The position numbers and the translations under genes were made by a program. Below the pieces are notes generated by a model. That model saw only the letters and a list, made by a program, of their open reading frames with translations. It did no database searches and had not been told where the DNA came from. Shown here piece after piece: positions 10,718 to 23,085 of a stretch of 64,000 nt of DNA. Source of the DNA: Stenocarpella maydis (lineage: Eukaryota > Ascomycota > Sordariomycetes > Diaporthales > Diaporthaceae); the NCBI GenBank assembly GCA_002270565.1, contig NQMI01000005.1, positions 124,001 to 188,000 on the forward strand, written 5' to 3'. Positions within the stretch are counted from its first letter, which is position 1. The number at the start of each line of letters is the position of its first letter.

Positions 10718-13264
10718 TGTGGCTGAATGTGACTTATACCGAAGGATCGTGATAGGCCTGGCGATGTTGGCTTGACGGTGATGCCTGAGTACCGGTACTT
10801 GGTTCGAGCTGGCTCTGCCGCGGATGGGATATTTTCCAAAAGAGTGTGGTGACGTCGGAATGCCGATGGGCTGAATGAGAGACAGACGCTGTGAGGCTTG
10901 CTCAGTGGGTGAGGCCAGAGAGGATTTCCAACATGGGAAGGCATCGTGGGCTGGCCGGTAGATTTGTACCTGAGGGTGGGCGGTGATGCCGCCCGGGATC
11001 CAGGGACCTGGGATATCCGAGTCTGGGGCATTGCGGGGCACGTCATCACGTTGCGCAGGAGCAAATATCAATTTGCCCGCTTCTTGCTTCTTCGCAGAGC
11101 TCTCCAAGAGGTCTGGGCAAGGCCTGGGGCAGCTCAGTGTACCGAAGCATGGGTTGGAGGATTTTTCGCGCACTCATTTAACAAGACTGGGGCAGCTGCG
11201 CGTTTCACACAAATTGAGGCCTAGTATCTCTGCCTGTTGTCATGGGTTCTAGCCCTTCCGGGTCACATAGGCTTGCGAACGCCACGAATCTTGGGGTTAT
11301 CTTGGAAAGGGTGGCGGATCGACACCCGCCCGGGACAGGGTAGGTTTGTGCTGCGTCGCTGGGGGCCAGCGTGATCTGACCTGATCCTGTCCAAGGAAAT
11401 TCCGAAGAAGGGATCCATCCTGGCCATGCCTGCTCACGGGGGCCGCCGGTGCTGGAGCCGATGGCTGATTGATACTGACAGAAAGGCGGAGAAGTCCTGG
11501 CCTGGCCGATGAATAGTGTACAAGAAAATACACCTCGCAGGTGGAACCGTGGGTAGAGGTTGGGATTCGTTGTTCATCAGTGCGGTGGGGTGAACAATCT
11601 TTACCTAGGTACTCAAGTGCTCATGGGTAAAACGACTCGGTATGAGTTTATTTTGACCACAGTCTGGGGCTCATTTCCGCACCTGTTTCACCAGGCGGTG
11701 GTGTCAAATGAGCAAACTCAGGGGTATCTAAAGTATCCCACACGCCGACTTAGCCGCCCAGATGCCGCCCCTGTGTGCCTGACAGGGTCTACGACCTGAC
11801 ACGGAACTCCTCCACATGAGCCCAACATGAGATGAACTGGTCCTGCGGGACCGGCCCATCCTTGACAAGGGCCTTACCCGAGCTCGCTACCTGCCCACCG
11901 CAATCAACAAGCACTCGATGACCTCAGCATCCGCGCCCACCCAGCCTGCGCTGCTGCAATTTGCTAGCATTTTCCTCTCATATATCACACTGCATGCCCG
12001 GCTCCTCCTCACTGGGATCCACCTCGAGGCCGTGCATGGTCAGCCCTACCTCCAAATCCCATCGCCCCCGATGTCTGGCTAGAACATAGATGATTACATG
12101 CATTCTTGGCCTCGCGCGAGCCTACTTGGTATCACCACTGATCACCAAGCCGCGTAGCTCCTATCATGATAAAGAGTGCCGAGGCTCCGAGACTGATAAT
12201 ATGTGGTGGCTGCTATTAGTGAGGCAATTTCGAGGGATATATCGAGAAGGCCGTTCCTTGCATTTGTCGCTGCCCCGTTTCATTTCACATCACTCCTAGG
12301 CCGGATGGCGCACACCGGGCAACATATTCTCCAGAAAGGTGTTGGAAGCAGTAAATTAAACGGGCGTGATTGAGTCTCTGCCGAGGGTCAAGCATGTACA
12401 AGACGGAGATTGAGGTGAACGGCAGTTTATTGCTCACGCACTTCGTCTCCTGTATCAAGGTCTGATCCTTGCCCTGCTGCTCGGTGCAAAGACAAAGACT
12501 GGATGCCGTCCTCTGCTCAGACGAGACGAATATAGCATTCCAATCCCGTGCTGCCCTGAAATGGCAATTAGTCTGAAGGCGTGGCTACCCTCGTGATAAT
12601 CTCGCTATGCTACCCTTGAGGATGCCCAGGGTGGCATTCTCATCTGCGAGTCCATTCACACACGTATCATGGCTCCTGAGTGATTCCATATATGAGCCTA
12701 GATTCTCTCTTAACTGGTCGGACCTGGCTCAACAGTGCTGGGGAGAGGGTAAGATGAGAACATGACTGGCGTGTCTCACATAAATAATGCGACAAGGGTA
12801 AGCCCAATCCCTTGTACATAGCATCGGCTACGTATTCTATTTGCGCGAAGCCGATTCGCAGATGCGAAGATGGTATAATTCGTGTAATAATCAACCCCGA
12901 GGCTCCTGTTATTTATGTAACGTAATGTTTCTCCTATTGGATGCAACTATTGCTATGAAGCCTCCATTTTCCTGCCGTAGTAATCTGGTGCGCGGCAACA
13001 AAGATGCGATGGGATTCTATGTGACTTCTGTAGGCTTACAGCGAGAACATAAGAGCTTTTTAGTTGATCCTAATTCTTTGCATACATGCTTCTCCGTGGT
13101 TCTGCTTCTGACACTACGGCTAAACAAGAGACAATCAAGAAGTGTGACGGAATAGATGCTTGCCAACACAAAGATGCTCGAGCGAGGAGAGAGTTTCATC
13201 AACACTGGTTGGTCCTTCCTTGCTGATCGCTGATCCAAACCGTGAGTTGTAGGCGCCATCACCT
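10718..13264. other. Intergenic, no supported gene
   Basis: The part just above 10717 is the promoter of the CAP gene. The rest has only short overlapping frames on both strands, with no recognisable domain or coherent splice structure. No repeat or RNA gene was identified. Confidence 0.6.
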
Positions 13265-14177
13265 TTATTCCACCTCCGTAAGCACACCGGTCTTGATATC
13301 ATAGATCAGCCCCTTTGTACGAGCCTTGAGCTCCTCACGGACGAAAGGCGAATCCTTGATGAGCTTGACATTCTCGCGGACACGTTGTTCGAGCCTGCGG
13401 CGCTGGTCAGACATCTTTGGGTGACTGCACCTAGTTAAATGAGGCAAGTTAGGTAGTACATACAGATTTCCAACTTCAAACTCAAGCTTGTCAATCTGCT
13501 CGTCATCCCCCAGGTGCCGTTCTCTCAAGTATCCCTTGATACCTTCTTCAGTCATGTGCAAGGCGCCGCAGTCTGTACAGTGTTAGTGGTAGTTCCACAG
13601 CCTCGGACTATCAAGGGGCTCACCTGTGTGTTGGATCACGAATATATCTTCTAGACTACCGAGGAAGTGATCCATTGCGGCGAGAATGTTAAGTTGCGGG
13701 CTCACGGCACCACCTCCATTCCTCATGATGAGCGCGTCTGTATCCTGATTTAGCCATCTTCACCGTAATGCTGTTGAGTTGGGAGTGATCCCTAGAACTG
13801 CCTTGTTCTAATCACTGCGCATTTGGCGATTATAATCCTGCGCCTGCGCTAAGTGCAGCATTGAGAGGCAACTTACCCCAAGGGTCGAGTCCAAGGAAGG
13901 TGGTTGGGTCGAGCCGTGGATCAAAGCAGCAGACTATTGGTGTCAGTCTTGTTTGCTAGTCGATGGACATTTCTGTCTCACATATAAACGTTCTAGGCTT
14001 TGGGGAACCCGTGGGTCTCTCTATGAAGAGTGGCTGAGGTTGGTGAGCCTTGGCAGCTTCTCTGCAAAAAGGTCAGCAACACTTGAGAATGATATGCCCA
14101 TTGTGGAGTTCTGATTACTTGTTTCGGTGTAAGAGTTCCTCGGCTGAAGCGGCGGCAGCTGGGCTTTCGAAGGGCAT
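13265..14177 (-). CDS. Beta-class carbonic anhydrase
   Basis: Five exons join in phase: 14177-14119, 14061-13982, 13933-13877, 13737-13624 and 13572-13265, giving about 205 residues. The protein contains CCFDPRLDP (zinc-ligand Cys with the Asp-Arg dyad), then LIMRNGGGAVSP, then VIQHTDCGA, which supplies the His and second Cys zinc ligands. This is the full beta-carbonic anhydrase Cys-His-Cys set. It would catalyse reversible CO2 hydration. With no clear targeting peptide it is probably cytosolic. A 33-39 nt in-frame segment near 13430-13465 has splice-like ends and may be a very short intron, so the region after EVGNL is less certain. None of the five exons except the last is long enough to stand out as an open frame. 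Confidence in the family is high, in the exact ends moderate. Confidence 0.85.
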
Positions 14178-16680
14178 TGTGAAATGGAAGATGATGTGCA
14201 GATCAATTGATACTTCAGTATGAGGAACTGTTGACGTAGTGCTGATAACTTTGCCAAGGATAATAGAGACGGGTACGATCTGGCTGTATTTATGGGAGGA
14301 CCGTGAATTGCTTAAACGGTATCCGATCGGGCTCAACGACAAATCGCACAAAATGCACTATTATCCTTGCTAGTCTAACGCATATACTATTACTTCTTCG
14401 ATAATTCTGGCCGGTCGATAGACGGTGAATACCAATAGTTAAGTTATGATTACTGATATATCGGCGCTCTTTATTGGTCAGGCAACAATGTTTACGCCAG
14501 ACTCGTCTATGTATCGGCAATCTAGCCACGTATTGAGGGACATCATTGAGTGCAAAGTCAGCAGTGGCAGCTCACTCAAGCCCCGTCTTGATTCCAAATT
14601 CTGCCCGCCATATCCGAGCATGAAGATGTGAATACACATTTTTGATAGAATTATGACTCATAGAGCTGCGCTGCCACGGATACGATCCTCACATGGGCAG
14701 TTTTGTGTTGTTGTGCACCTGTGGACATGAGTGCTCACATTAGGTAGGTGAATAAGCACCCACCAGGTCTAGGCGGCCAATAGCACCCGCCTAGCAGCTC
14801 CAAAACACAGAATATTCGTTTAACACGTGGTAAAGAAGAGGGAGGATGTGGCAGTCGGACGGCCAGTTGATAGAGGATGTTTCATGACCTACGGTATACC
14901 TAGGCCGAAGTCCACCTCCTGTTGTGGCTGCTTACTAGGTTCATACCTCAGTCAGCTGTAGATGTAACCCGCATTAATTATAAAATTTGAATGGTGGAAC
15001 TCGGATGAATTCAAGTTGCGCATACTGTAATCATGTATTCTTGATTGAAGATTACTGATCTCATCGACTCAATCGGCCGCCCGGGATTTGCTTCTATTGC
15101 CGAGCCCCGTTTGAATGGCCAACGTTTGCAAAGCAGCTTACTGAATGGGTAATGGTCGGATATTGCACGTTGCGAAACGAGAAAATGGGCGCGCTGTTGC
15201 TGACATTGCTGAATACTTGGGGAACGTTGCACGAAATATCATTTCCTCTGAGTGTAGGAGTTGGGGGGGGGGGGACAAGACCTTCCCACCGCCAGAATAT
15301 GGTCGAATAACCGTGTGAGTAGCACGAACGCACAGTTTTAATTGTGAATTGAGCGGCCACACCCGACAGCAGAGATCGGGAGAGAAACCTGAAAAGATTC
15401 AAGGAAGATGTCAGATATTTGCACCTACGGAAACGGAGGGCCTTCCAGGTACATCAAACAACAGCCACGCACATCAATACGCACACATGTAGAAATAATC
15501 AGCTGGTAGTGGGTGCGTGTTTTAGGTTTTTGGAGCGCCTTGTGTGAGATTAGGTGTTATGGGCGTAGGTGTTGGACGATACAATGGTGTGCCCCGTTTC
15601 CGTGGGATAGAATATCTGATCTGTAAAACGATCTATGGACACTTCATAAAAGCTTCAAGACGTGTTACAGTTCACTGGAATTTATCATAAGGTATGCTCC
15701 TCCTAATTTGCTAAGAGTCGTACTGAATATATTCACAGGTCTGAGAGCCTGAGCCCAGGCAACTACTTGCAAAGGCTTCAGAGATACTCACATCGATCCG
15801 GAACGCAATTTCTGGGAAGCACAAAATTCCCTAGATCATATCACGGACAACGTGTGCTGAGCAAGTTCCGCGCCAAGTATAACGCCAATCCGCCGAAGTT
15901 GTGGCACAAGGGAGTAAGCCCGAGGACCTGCAAAGGCTCTGGCCGGAAATGCTTTCCGCACTTCAGTTATTCCACCTGCGCGGAGTGAACACTGTCGTTG
16001 CGTGGGATGGCGATTATGTAAGGCAGACGTCTTGCCAACCAGCCTCATGATTGGAAGAATGACGCGATCCCCAAACCCGTCGCCGGAGATGGAGCCTCCG
16101 CGTCTTGCGGAGAGACCCGCCCCATCGGCCCAGATGACCCACCGCGTGGTGCTGCAAACCACCATTCATACCAAGCATTATCACGGCCACCCCAGTCCTT
16201 ACTCTACGCGTCGCCGCGTGGCGTTGTGCCACCGGCCCACGGACTCAGACCCAGTCTCAGCCATGTCTGCGTCATTGAGTCCCTCTTGCGGCCACGCTGC
16301 AGGGGCATGGAGCCCAAGTCCAGCCCACGAGAGCCCGCCATTCAGGGGGAGCTAACATGCGAGTCATCTCCGGATGCCACTGCTGTCGGTTAGATGTCCC
16401 AAACTGAACAAGCTAATTAGAACAAAGCTTCTCTTCCTATACACGCTCGTCTTAATGTGGGAGTCGGCGCCCCTGCTCCCGCGGTCTTAGGTCTCAGTCA
16501 AGAGTGCCATCGCATCAGAGAATGGACTGGTTTAGCTTGGCCTCACCCCATACCTAGGTAGTTGCACGAGTGTGCCCACCATAGTATAAATGGCATTGGC
16601 ATCCCGCGTGAAAGCCTTTTGACACTGATATGCCCTGTGGCCCGTGGACTATCAAGGATCGCAGATCTCAATCCCTCGCA
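14178..16680. other. Intergenic, no supported gene
   Basis: Short frames only. Near 15770-15860 one plus-strand frame reads as a protein-like fragment (GFRDTHIDPERNFWEAQ) before a stop and is not recognised. A G10 run occurs near 15270. The last few hundred bases form the promoter of the endoglucanase; TATAAAT lies at about 16585. Confidence 0.5.
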
Positions 16681-17948
16681 ATGAAGTCCTTGATCGCCTC
16701 AACCGCCTTCATTGCCGGTGCTCTTGCGCAGGGCGCCGCCTGGGCACAATGCGGCGGCCAGGGGTGGACAGGTCCGACAACCTGTGTAGCCGGATACACA
16801 TGCACATACTCCAACCAATATTACTCCCAGTGCGTTCCAGGCAATGCGGCAACTACGCTTTCAACATCGACCGCTCGGCCCAGCTCGACCTCGACCTCCC
16901 AGCCAAGCTCGACGACATCCAAGGCTCCCTCTGCGACAGGCTTCAGGTTCCTTGGCGTGGATGAGTCTGGCGCAGAGTTTGGCACGGGGATATTCCCCGG
17001 GGTCTGGGGCAAGGACTTCACTTTCCCTAACAACACTGTTCTCCAGGTGCGTTAATGGGTTGCCACGTGCTCTCCCCCTCGGCCCGTCTCTTGATGCGGA
17101 TCCAGTCGGCACATGAGGGAATACTAACCTGGTGCCAGATCCTTATGAACTCGGGCTACAACGTCTTCCGGATTCCCTTCTTGATGGAGCGAATGGTGAC
17201 TGGTAACACGGTCTCGTCCTCATTGGCAACTGCATACCTCAACAACTTGACCGCGACAGTCAACTTTATCACAAATGCCGGAGGATATGCTATCGTCGAT
17301 CCACACAACTTTGGACGATTCTACGGCAACATCATCACCGACACTGCCGGCTTCCAGACCTTCTGGCAGAACCTTGCGGGTGTTTACAAGGGCAACAACA
17401 AGGTCATATTCGACACCAACAACGAATATCACGACATGGACCAGACCCTCGTGCTGAACCTGAACCAGGCGGCTATCAACGGCATCCGTGCTGCTGGCGC
17501 CACCTCGCAGTACATCTTCGTCGAGGGCAACTCCTACTCGGGAGCCTGGACCTGGACGACCGTCAACGACAACCTCAAGGCCCTGACCGACCCCCAGAAC
17601 AAGATCGTCTACGAGATGCACCAGTACCTCGACTCGGACGGCTCGGGGACTTCGGCCACCTGTGTCTCGGGCACCATCGGCGCGGAGCGCGTCGCCAACG
17701 CCACGCAGTGGCTCAAGAACAACGGCAAGATTGGTATCATTGGGGAGTTTGCGGGCGGTGCGAATGACCAGTGCAAGTCGGCTGTCACGGGCCTGCTCAA
17801 CACTCTCAAGTCGAACAGCGACGTCTGGCTGGGCGCCCTGTGGTGGGGCGGTGGCCCATGGTGGGGCGACTACATCTACGGGTACGAGCCCCCAAGCGGA
17901 ATCGGGTATAACTACTACGATTCGCTTCTCCGGACATACAAACCCTGA
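16681..17948 (+). CDS. GH5 endo-beta-1,4-glucanase with N-terminal CBM1
   Basis: Two exons, 16681-17046 and 17139-17948 (intron 92 nt with ACTAAC branch), give 391 residues. A signal peptide ([17 protein letters not shown]) is followed by a CBM1 with the typical [12 protein letters not shown] and QYYSQC. A Ser/Thr linker (about residues 60-85) and a GH5 catalytic domain (about 88-391) follow. The acid/base Glu lies in NNEYHD (about residue 218) and the nucleophile Glu in IGEFAGG (about 325). Architecture and spacing match subfamily GH5_5 cellulases such as Trichoderma Cel5A. The enzyme would cut internal bonds of cellulose outside the cell, with CBM1 holding it on crystalline cellulose. An in-frame ATG 17 codons upstream is rejected because it would bury the signal peptide. 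Confidence 0.95.
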
Positions 17949-19071
17949 GCAGTATTGATTGCCACGGGATGTGGGGATGAGAATGAGAAGGTAGTCATGT
18001 TTGTGGTCCGGGGGGGGGNNNGGGGGGGGGGGGGAGATGGGTGTATAACTATACCTAGGTAGGCGAGAGTTCCATTTTTTGTACATATTTAAAATGGAGT
18101 CGAGAGAGCTCTGCAACTATACATATTACAGATTTGTGTTTCCGTGCTCTGTTTCTACTCGGGTTATGAGGTGCCAGCTGTAAAGACTCTCTGTAAGTAC
18201 CTAGGTAACGTGTGGCACTCCTGCGGGCCATATCGTCCTGACGGCTATGCATTTTTCGGCTGCATAGTTGACCGCAGATACCACATTTAGCACCGTTGGA
18301 TTTAACTGCACTCCTTGAAACCGGGAGAACAATTTCGGCTAGTTGGGGGCCTAGATAGGTAGACTTGGAGTCGGAACGTCGCCAGGTAATGTCGCCTTGC
18401 GTGAGGGCCGAAAACATGACCTCCAAAGGCGGGCCGCCCACGTAATGGCCAGCAAAAAAAAAAGCAAGTAGAATTGCATGGCGTCAAAGTACAGTATTGC
18501 CTGCGGTGCCTCCCACTCGAAACATTGTATTCTGCACTTTTTGGGGGCCTGGTTTTCTTTTTGAGGCTGACAGGTTTTCAGCGTCACACGACGCATTGGT
18601 TTTGGATGGCGGCGGCAGCCTGATTATATCATACACCGACATGACATTCCGATACGCCACTGTAGGCAGCAGCGAAAGACCCAGGCCCAACGAATAGGCC
18701 TCAGCTTAAGCCCATCTTCTAATTGCGGAGCTAGCAGGTAATAAGCGCTTGTAGCTCATCTAATCCTTTTCAGGGGCTCGACCGGTGTGCTGGCAAGGAT
18801 CGCGGGCGTTATCGTGCGCAGGTCTCGGATCCTTCGCGTCGAAGTTGGGCACCTGGGAAGGCAGATCAAGGACTCAGCAACTTAGCAACCGATTCATCGG
18901 TTCTTGATTTGTTCCAGCCCGTAATAAAACAAACTTTCTTCGCTGATGGCACATGAATCTGCTCATTAGTTCAATGTTATTACCAACAGGAGGCGCGAGT
19001 TCTCCAAGCAACTAACTCAACGGAGCCTGCCGACCTGACTCGAGGGCTTTGCCCAGCCGCATCACAGGTCC
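17949..19071. other. Intergenic with a gap in a poly-G run
   Basis: This holds the 3' flank of the endoglucanase and the 5' flank of the PAN protein. A G tract at 18010-18033 contains three N at 18019-18021, so the true length is unknown. No gene is supported. The minus-strand frames at 18300-18690 are short and unrecognised. Confidence 0.6.
18010..18033. repeat. Poly-G homopolymer interrupted by NNN
   Basis: A G run is broken by three undetermined bases at 18019-18021. It lies about 60 bases after the endoglucanase stop codon, in its 3' flank. It is a sequencing or assembly weak point rather than a biological element with a known role. Confidence 0.9.
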
Positions 19072-20045
19072 ATGGCTCACTACGGTCGTAATGAAGAGCA
19101 GCCCGGGCTGGAGGTCGCCCCCCCCGACGTTGAACCTCCCCAGTATGTTTCCCCGGTTGTCTCCCCTGGTCCTGAACCTCCCGCGCGGCGTCAAATGCGC
19201 CCACGAAGGTGTTGCCATAACGACTGGTTCAACACGACGTATATACTTTTAAGTCTCTGACAGGTGGAGTACAACAGGGTGGCCTATCACCAGGGCCCTG
19301 AGTTGAACCAAGCACAGCACAACCCCCAATTTTTCACACAGCAATATTCAACGGCGCCACAGTTCGACCCGTATCGGCAGTCAATACATACAAGCTCATC
19401 GCCCGCCCGTTCCTCCTTGATCCCGGCAAGCGATGGAAAGCAGTACGGGGGCCCGCCACCGGCGGCGGCTGAGAAGCCACCGGACTCGGTGCACCTGAGC
19501 ATTGCGAGGCAGAAGCTATGGTGGATTCTGGGCGCTCTCGCCGCCGTCCTGGTATTGGGGTTATCACTTGGCCTGGGCCTCGGCTTAGGTCTGAGCTCAG
19601 GTAGCGACGGGTCAGGCAGGTGGGTTACCAAAAACGCCGGAGGGCTCGCCATGGCAGGATTCTCATCAGTGCTGACATGGTCCATTCATTTAGCAACGGA
19701 TCTTCCTCATCAACACCAAGCCCCTCCTCAACAGGCACCCCAGAATCCTCAATATCATGCCCGGCATCGAACGGAACAACAGTCACGTCGACAACAAACT
19801 CAGAGTTCGAAATATTATGCTCGATAGATTATAACGGCGGCAACCCCAACAATCGGGACTTGACCCAAATAGAGGCAGAGACAGCTGAGGACTGCGTCAA
19901 CATGTGCGCCGGCAACGGTAACTGTGTGGGTGCCGGATGGGGCTCGGACCCTAGTGGGACTGGGACTGATATTTGTTACCTAAAGTCGAAACTGGGGACT
20001 CCACAAGTGGCGTTACAGAGTTGGATTTTTGTCATTAAGCAGTAG
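19072..20045 (+). CDS. Single-pass membrane protein with extracellular PAN/Apple domain
   Basis: The proposed exons are ATG 19072 to an unresolved donor, 19264-19619, and 19694-20045. The second junction is firm: AG|GTGGG donor, CTGAC branch, TTTAG acceptor, forming SNGSSSS. The N-terminal part is Pro/Gln-rich and cytosolic in type. A hydrophobic segment WWILGALAAVLVLGLSLGLG lies in exon 2. After a Ser/Thr linker, the C-terminal domain has paired cysteines (EILCSID, DCVNMCAGNGNCVG, ICYLK), the pattern of PAN/Apple domains that bind proteins or carbohydrates. This architecture is common in Sordariomycete surface proteins. The first junction needs a phase-0 donor and none of the candidates is strong, so residues 15-50 are uncertain. 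Function beyond adhesion or sensing cannot be stated. Confidence 0.75.
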
Positions 20046-20241
20046 AACAACAGCTGTAATTATACTTGTATAACATGGGCATGGACCCGGGTCCTCCACG
20101 CTCTGAATTGTTTGTGTGATTTCCGTGAACCATTTTGCGACGCCACGCCAACGAATTTGCAAATGGAAGCGCAGTAATAAATGCTGGGAAGGTGACGCCT
20201 AATGACCCCATACATGGATGTCCAGTTGGACGCTGTTATGC

Positions 20242-22134
20242 TCAACCCAATACGCTGATCTTTTCGTTTCCGTCCAGAGCATGCTTCAGAAATGTCTTCT
20301 CGTCTAGAATCTCAGGCGTGGAGGGCGCCAGCTCCTGGGCCGTGGCGTCATTTCCTACCTTACCCGTCGGTTTGTTGGTCTTCCAGAACAGACACCGAGG
20401 CTCGTTGCAGAACGGCTTTGCGGCGCTCGTCTCGTGACCGCTCACGCTCTCCTCGTAACTCCTCGCGGCGTCTGCTTCTGTGTGCGCCTTGATGCGCTCC
20501 TGGGTGACAATAAAGGGCTCTGGAAGTGGAGGGTATGCCGCCACGAGTTCGGGGGCGGTCCACTTGATGCCGAGCTCCTCGAGGACGAGCGGCGTGATGT
20601 GGGCTGTGGAGAGGAGGATCCTTGGCATGCCGTGGCCGTTGAAGCCAGCGGCCACAAAGTGGCCGCCATGGCCGGGAGCTGGGCCGATGAACGGGAACGC
20701 GTCGATGCTGATGGACTCGACCCCCGTCCAGTTGCCGCCTTTGGTTGTCTCGAGGGCCAATTCTGCCTCGTCCTCGTCCCCTGGCCAGTCCACGATGTCG
20801 CTCTTTGGCCACGTCTTGTAGAACTCGGGGACTCCAGGCAGCAGTCTGTCCTCTGAGTCGGATCGAACCCAATCGTGAGGGTAGTGTGCGAGGACAGCTT
20901 TCGCACCGCCCACTATGAGCGTGTTGTAAGGCGGGGGTTGCTGCACGTGATAATTGTTGACATAGCTATCCCAGTGCTGAGCCCCAGTGCGTTTGATGAG
21001 ACCCTCAGGAGCCTTGATGGCAGCGATGGTACAGACGGCAGGGAAGATCAGGTTGGAATACTCTGGGAGCAGGTGGGAGGCCCATCGGTTCTTGTGAGGC
21101 ATGACTGTCAGCTTCTAATGCTCCAAGGTGGATCGAGTACCAAAGGCGGACATACAGTGGCGTGGACAACAGCCTTGGCGCGCACATCGCCCCGTGGTGT
21201 CGATACAGTGATGTATCCATCCTGGTCCCTCTCGGAAACCCTCACGACTGGGGTGTGGGCTTGTAGGTTGAGCTTGCCCGTATTTAGCACAATACGGAGC
21301 ATAGCATGTACGAACTTATACGGCCAGCTATCTCCCCGAGGTCAGTTTGAGCGTGCGCAATGATGACATGCGGGCTGGTCACTCACACCTGGCCAGTGGG
21401 GTGCAGCACTGCTCCGATGCATCCCTTCATCTGCGTGATGGCCTCCGCTTCCTTGGGATCCTCGACGAGCCGGCATTCTCGGATGATATCCCCGTCCCTG
21501 CCGTGGTCCCTGACAAACGCCTCAAACGCTCCTTTGAGGCGCGCCCAAGCTTCCTGCGTCATCGCTGCGTCGAATGTCTCGCCCAGCTTGAAGCATACAT
21601 CCTTCGCAATACCCTCCTCGGCAAGGAGTGCCTCGAAGGCATCAAGATGAGCCATTTCATGCTTGATCAACTTCAGTGCTCCATCGGGCCCAAACCTGCC
21701 GGACCAGGCTGGGTATCGGGAGTAGGCATGTGGTCGGAGCTGGCCGCCTAGAGGAGTCGCTTGAGTTAGCGACGCGCTCGTTGCTCTTTGCCCTTCACAC
21801 CGACAGGGTCATGGGGGATGCAGCTCGGCACTTACCGTTGCGCCCTGTCGCTCCTCCGCATACGTCTCTTGCCTCAAGCATGAGCATGCGCGGGGTGGTC
21901 CCATCCTTGGCGGTGTGCTGTGCGTTTCTGTCAGAAGGCAACTTATCGGAAATCCTTGTTTCGGAAGCTGACCTTGTGCAACCAGTATGCCGTCGTGGTT
22001 CCTGTGTAACCGCTCCCAACAATCACCACATCCGTTTCTCCCGGAAGGTCGGGAGTGGACTGGAAGTTCCTTAGGGGAGACTCGGCGGCCTCGATCCAGT
22101 AGGACTTGGACGGGTTGGTGATGGGCAGGACCAT
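20242..22134 (-). CDS. FAD-dependent amino-acid-oxidase-type (DAO) oxidoreductase
   Basis: Five exons join in phase: 22134-21973, 21917-21836, 21747-21387, 21327-21156 and 21090-20242, giving 541 residues. The N-terminus has a Rossmann FAD motif, VVIVGSGYTGTTTAYWL. It is followed by MLEARDVCGGATGRNGGQLRP, typical of DAO-family enzymes. The junction HAT|NRWASHLLPEY restores the usual second FAD-contact region. Near the C-terminus FIGPAPGHGGHFVAAGFNGHGMPRI gives the closing FAD motif. These enzymes oxidise secondary or primary amines, often amino acids or sarcosine-like substrates. The substrate here is unknown. There is no signal peptide. An in-frame Met eight codons upstream (22158) is an alternative start. 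The UNC93-like transporter lies about 950 bp upstream on the same strand. Confidence 0.88.
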
Positions 22135-23085
22135 GGTGTTGATGAATGAAAAGAGCACAGCCCTGTAGAAACCACGAAGCGTCCAGGGCGAGCTTGCGAT
22201 GGCTGGCGTTTGCTTTAGTCTATATGCCGGTTCAAGCCTGCCGGCTGGAGCCAGTTTGTCAACTAGGGTCGAAGCTGATAGTTTGTTGGGCCGGTTGAGT
22301 TTGCTCTCTCTTCCGCATACGAAGTGGATGAGATATTAGATGTGGCGGTGAGACAGTTCTGCCCTGCCTGTGCCCAGAGCTGCTCCCGCCTTGCGGACGT
22401 GCCATCTTTTTCTAGGAAGGGCTGAGTCTCGAGGTGGGACGAGGGTGGGCTCAGGAAAAGGTTGGTTGCGTTGGCCAGACGGCCTCTCGCCTCGATCCGG
22501 ATCCCCAGGCACACGCTGGCGAGGTCGGATCCGGAGGTGCAGACGCGATGCCCCGAGGAACAGTTCCCCGGCAGCATGCATAGTAAGCCTCGGGGGTGGA
22601 GCCCTGTGTGTTGGTCTGTTTACCCCTGACCGGGAACCACTGCGCATCAGATAGTTAGAACCAACCGGTCACCCGGGCCGCCTCCACCACTAAAACTAGG
22701 GCGTGTGCCCCGGATCTGATAAGACACCGTTCCGCTGTCTGGTTCTGATGTGTTTCGAATTGCGATGCCGTGCCATCGTTGTTTGCCGAGATACCAGCTG
22801 ATAGGCATGGCCATGTTCGCACGACCTCAGGAACTCAGCGTCTGCGCATTTGTCAGAGACACCGCAGCGACTTAGTGTAAATGGCTGACTGACACGGGCC
22901 AACTGTCGTTGATGTCATGTCCGACGCGCACTAACTCATTCACGATGATTGTTACGAATCTAGGGTCATGCCGGGAAGTCGTGCTGTAATGAAGAATCAA
23001 GCATTAATAGGCCTAACGCTCGCCGAGAACAACTCGATCAATAACTTTATTTACCGGCCAAAAGATAACCATCTGTCTCTCCCCC
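22135..23085. other. Intergenic between transporter and oxidoreductase
   Basis: This is the promoter side of the oxidoreductase and the 3' flank of the transporter. Three overlapping frames at 22263-22650 are open on both strands but show no domain and probably reflect GC content. No other feature is supported. Confidence 0.6.

Noticed and set aside
10255..11064. 269-codon Pro/Arg-rich frame over the CAP gene
   Set aside because: Shadow of the Ser/Thr linker in another frame; the CAP frame has signal peptide and signature motif.
17220..18116. 298-codon minus-strand frame opposite the endoglucanase
   Set aside because: It runs through the N gap and poly-G tract and mirrors the GH5 coding region; no domain.
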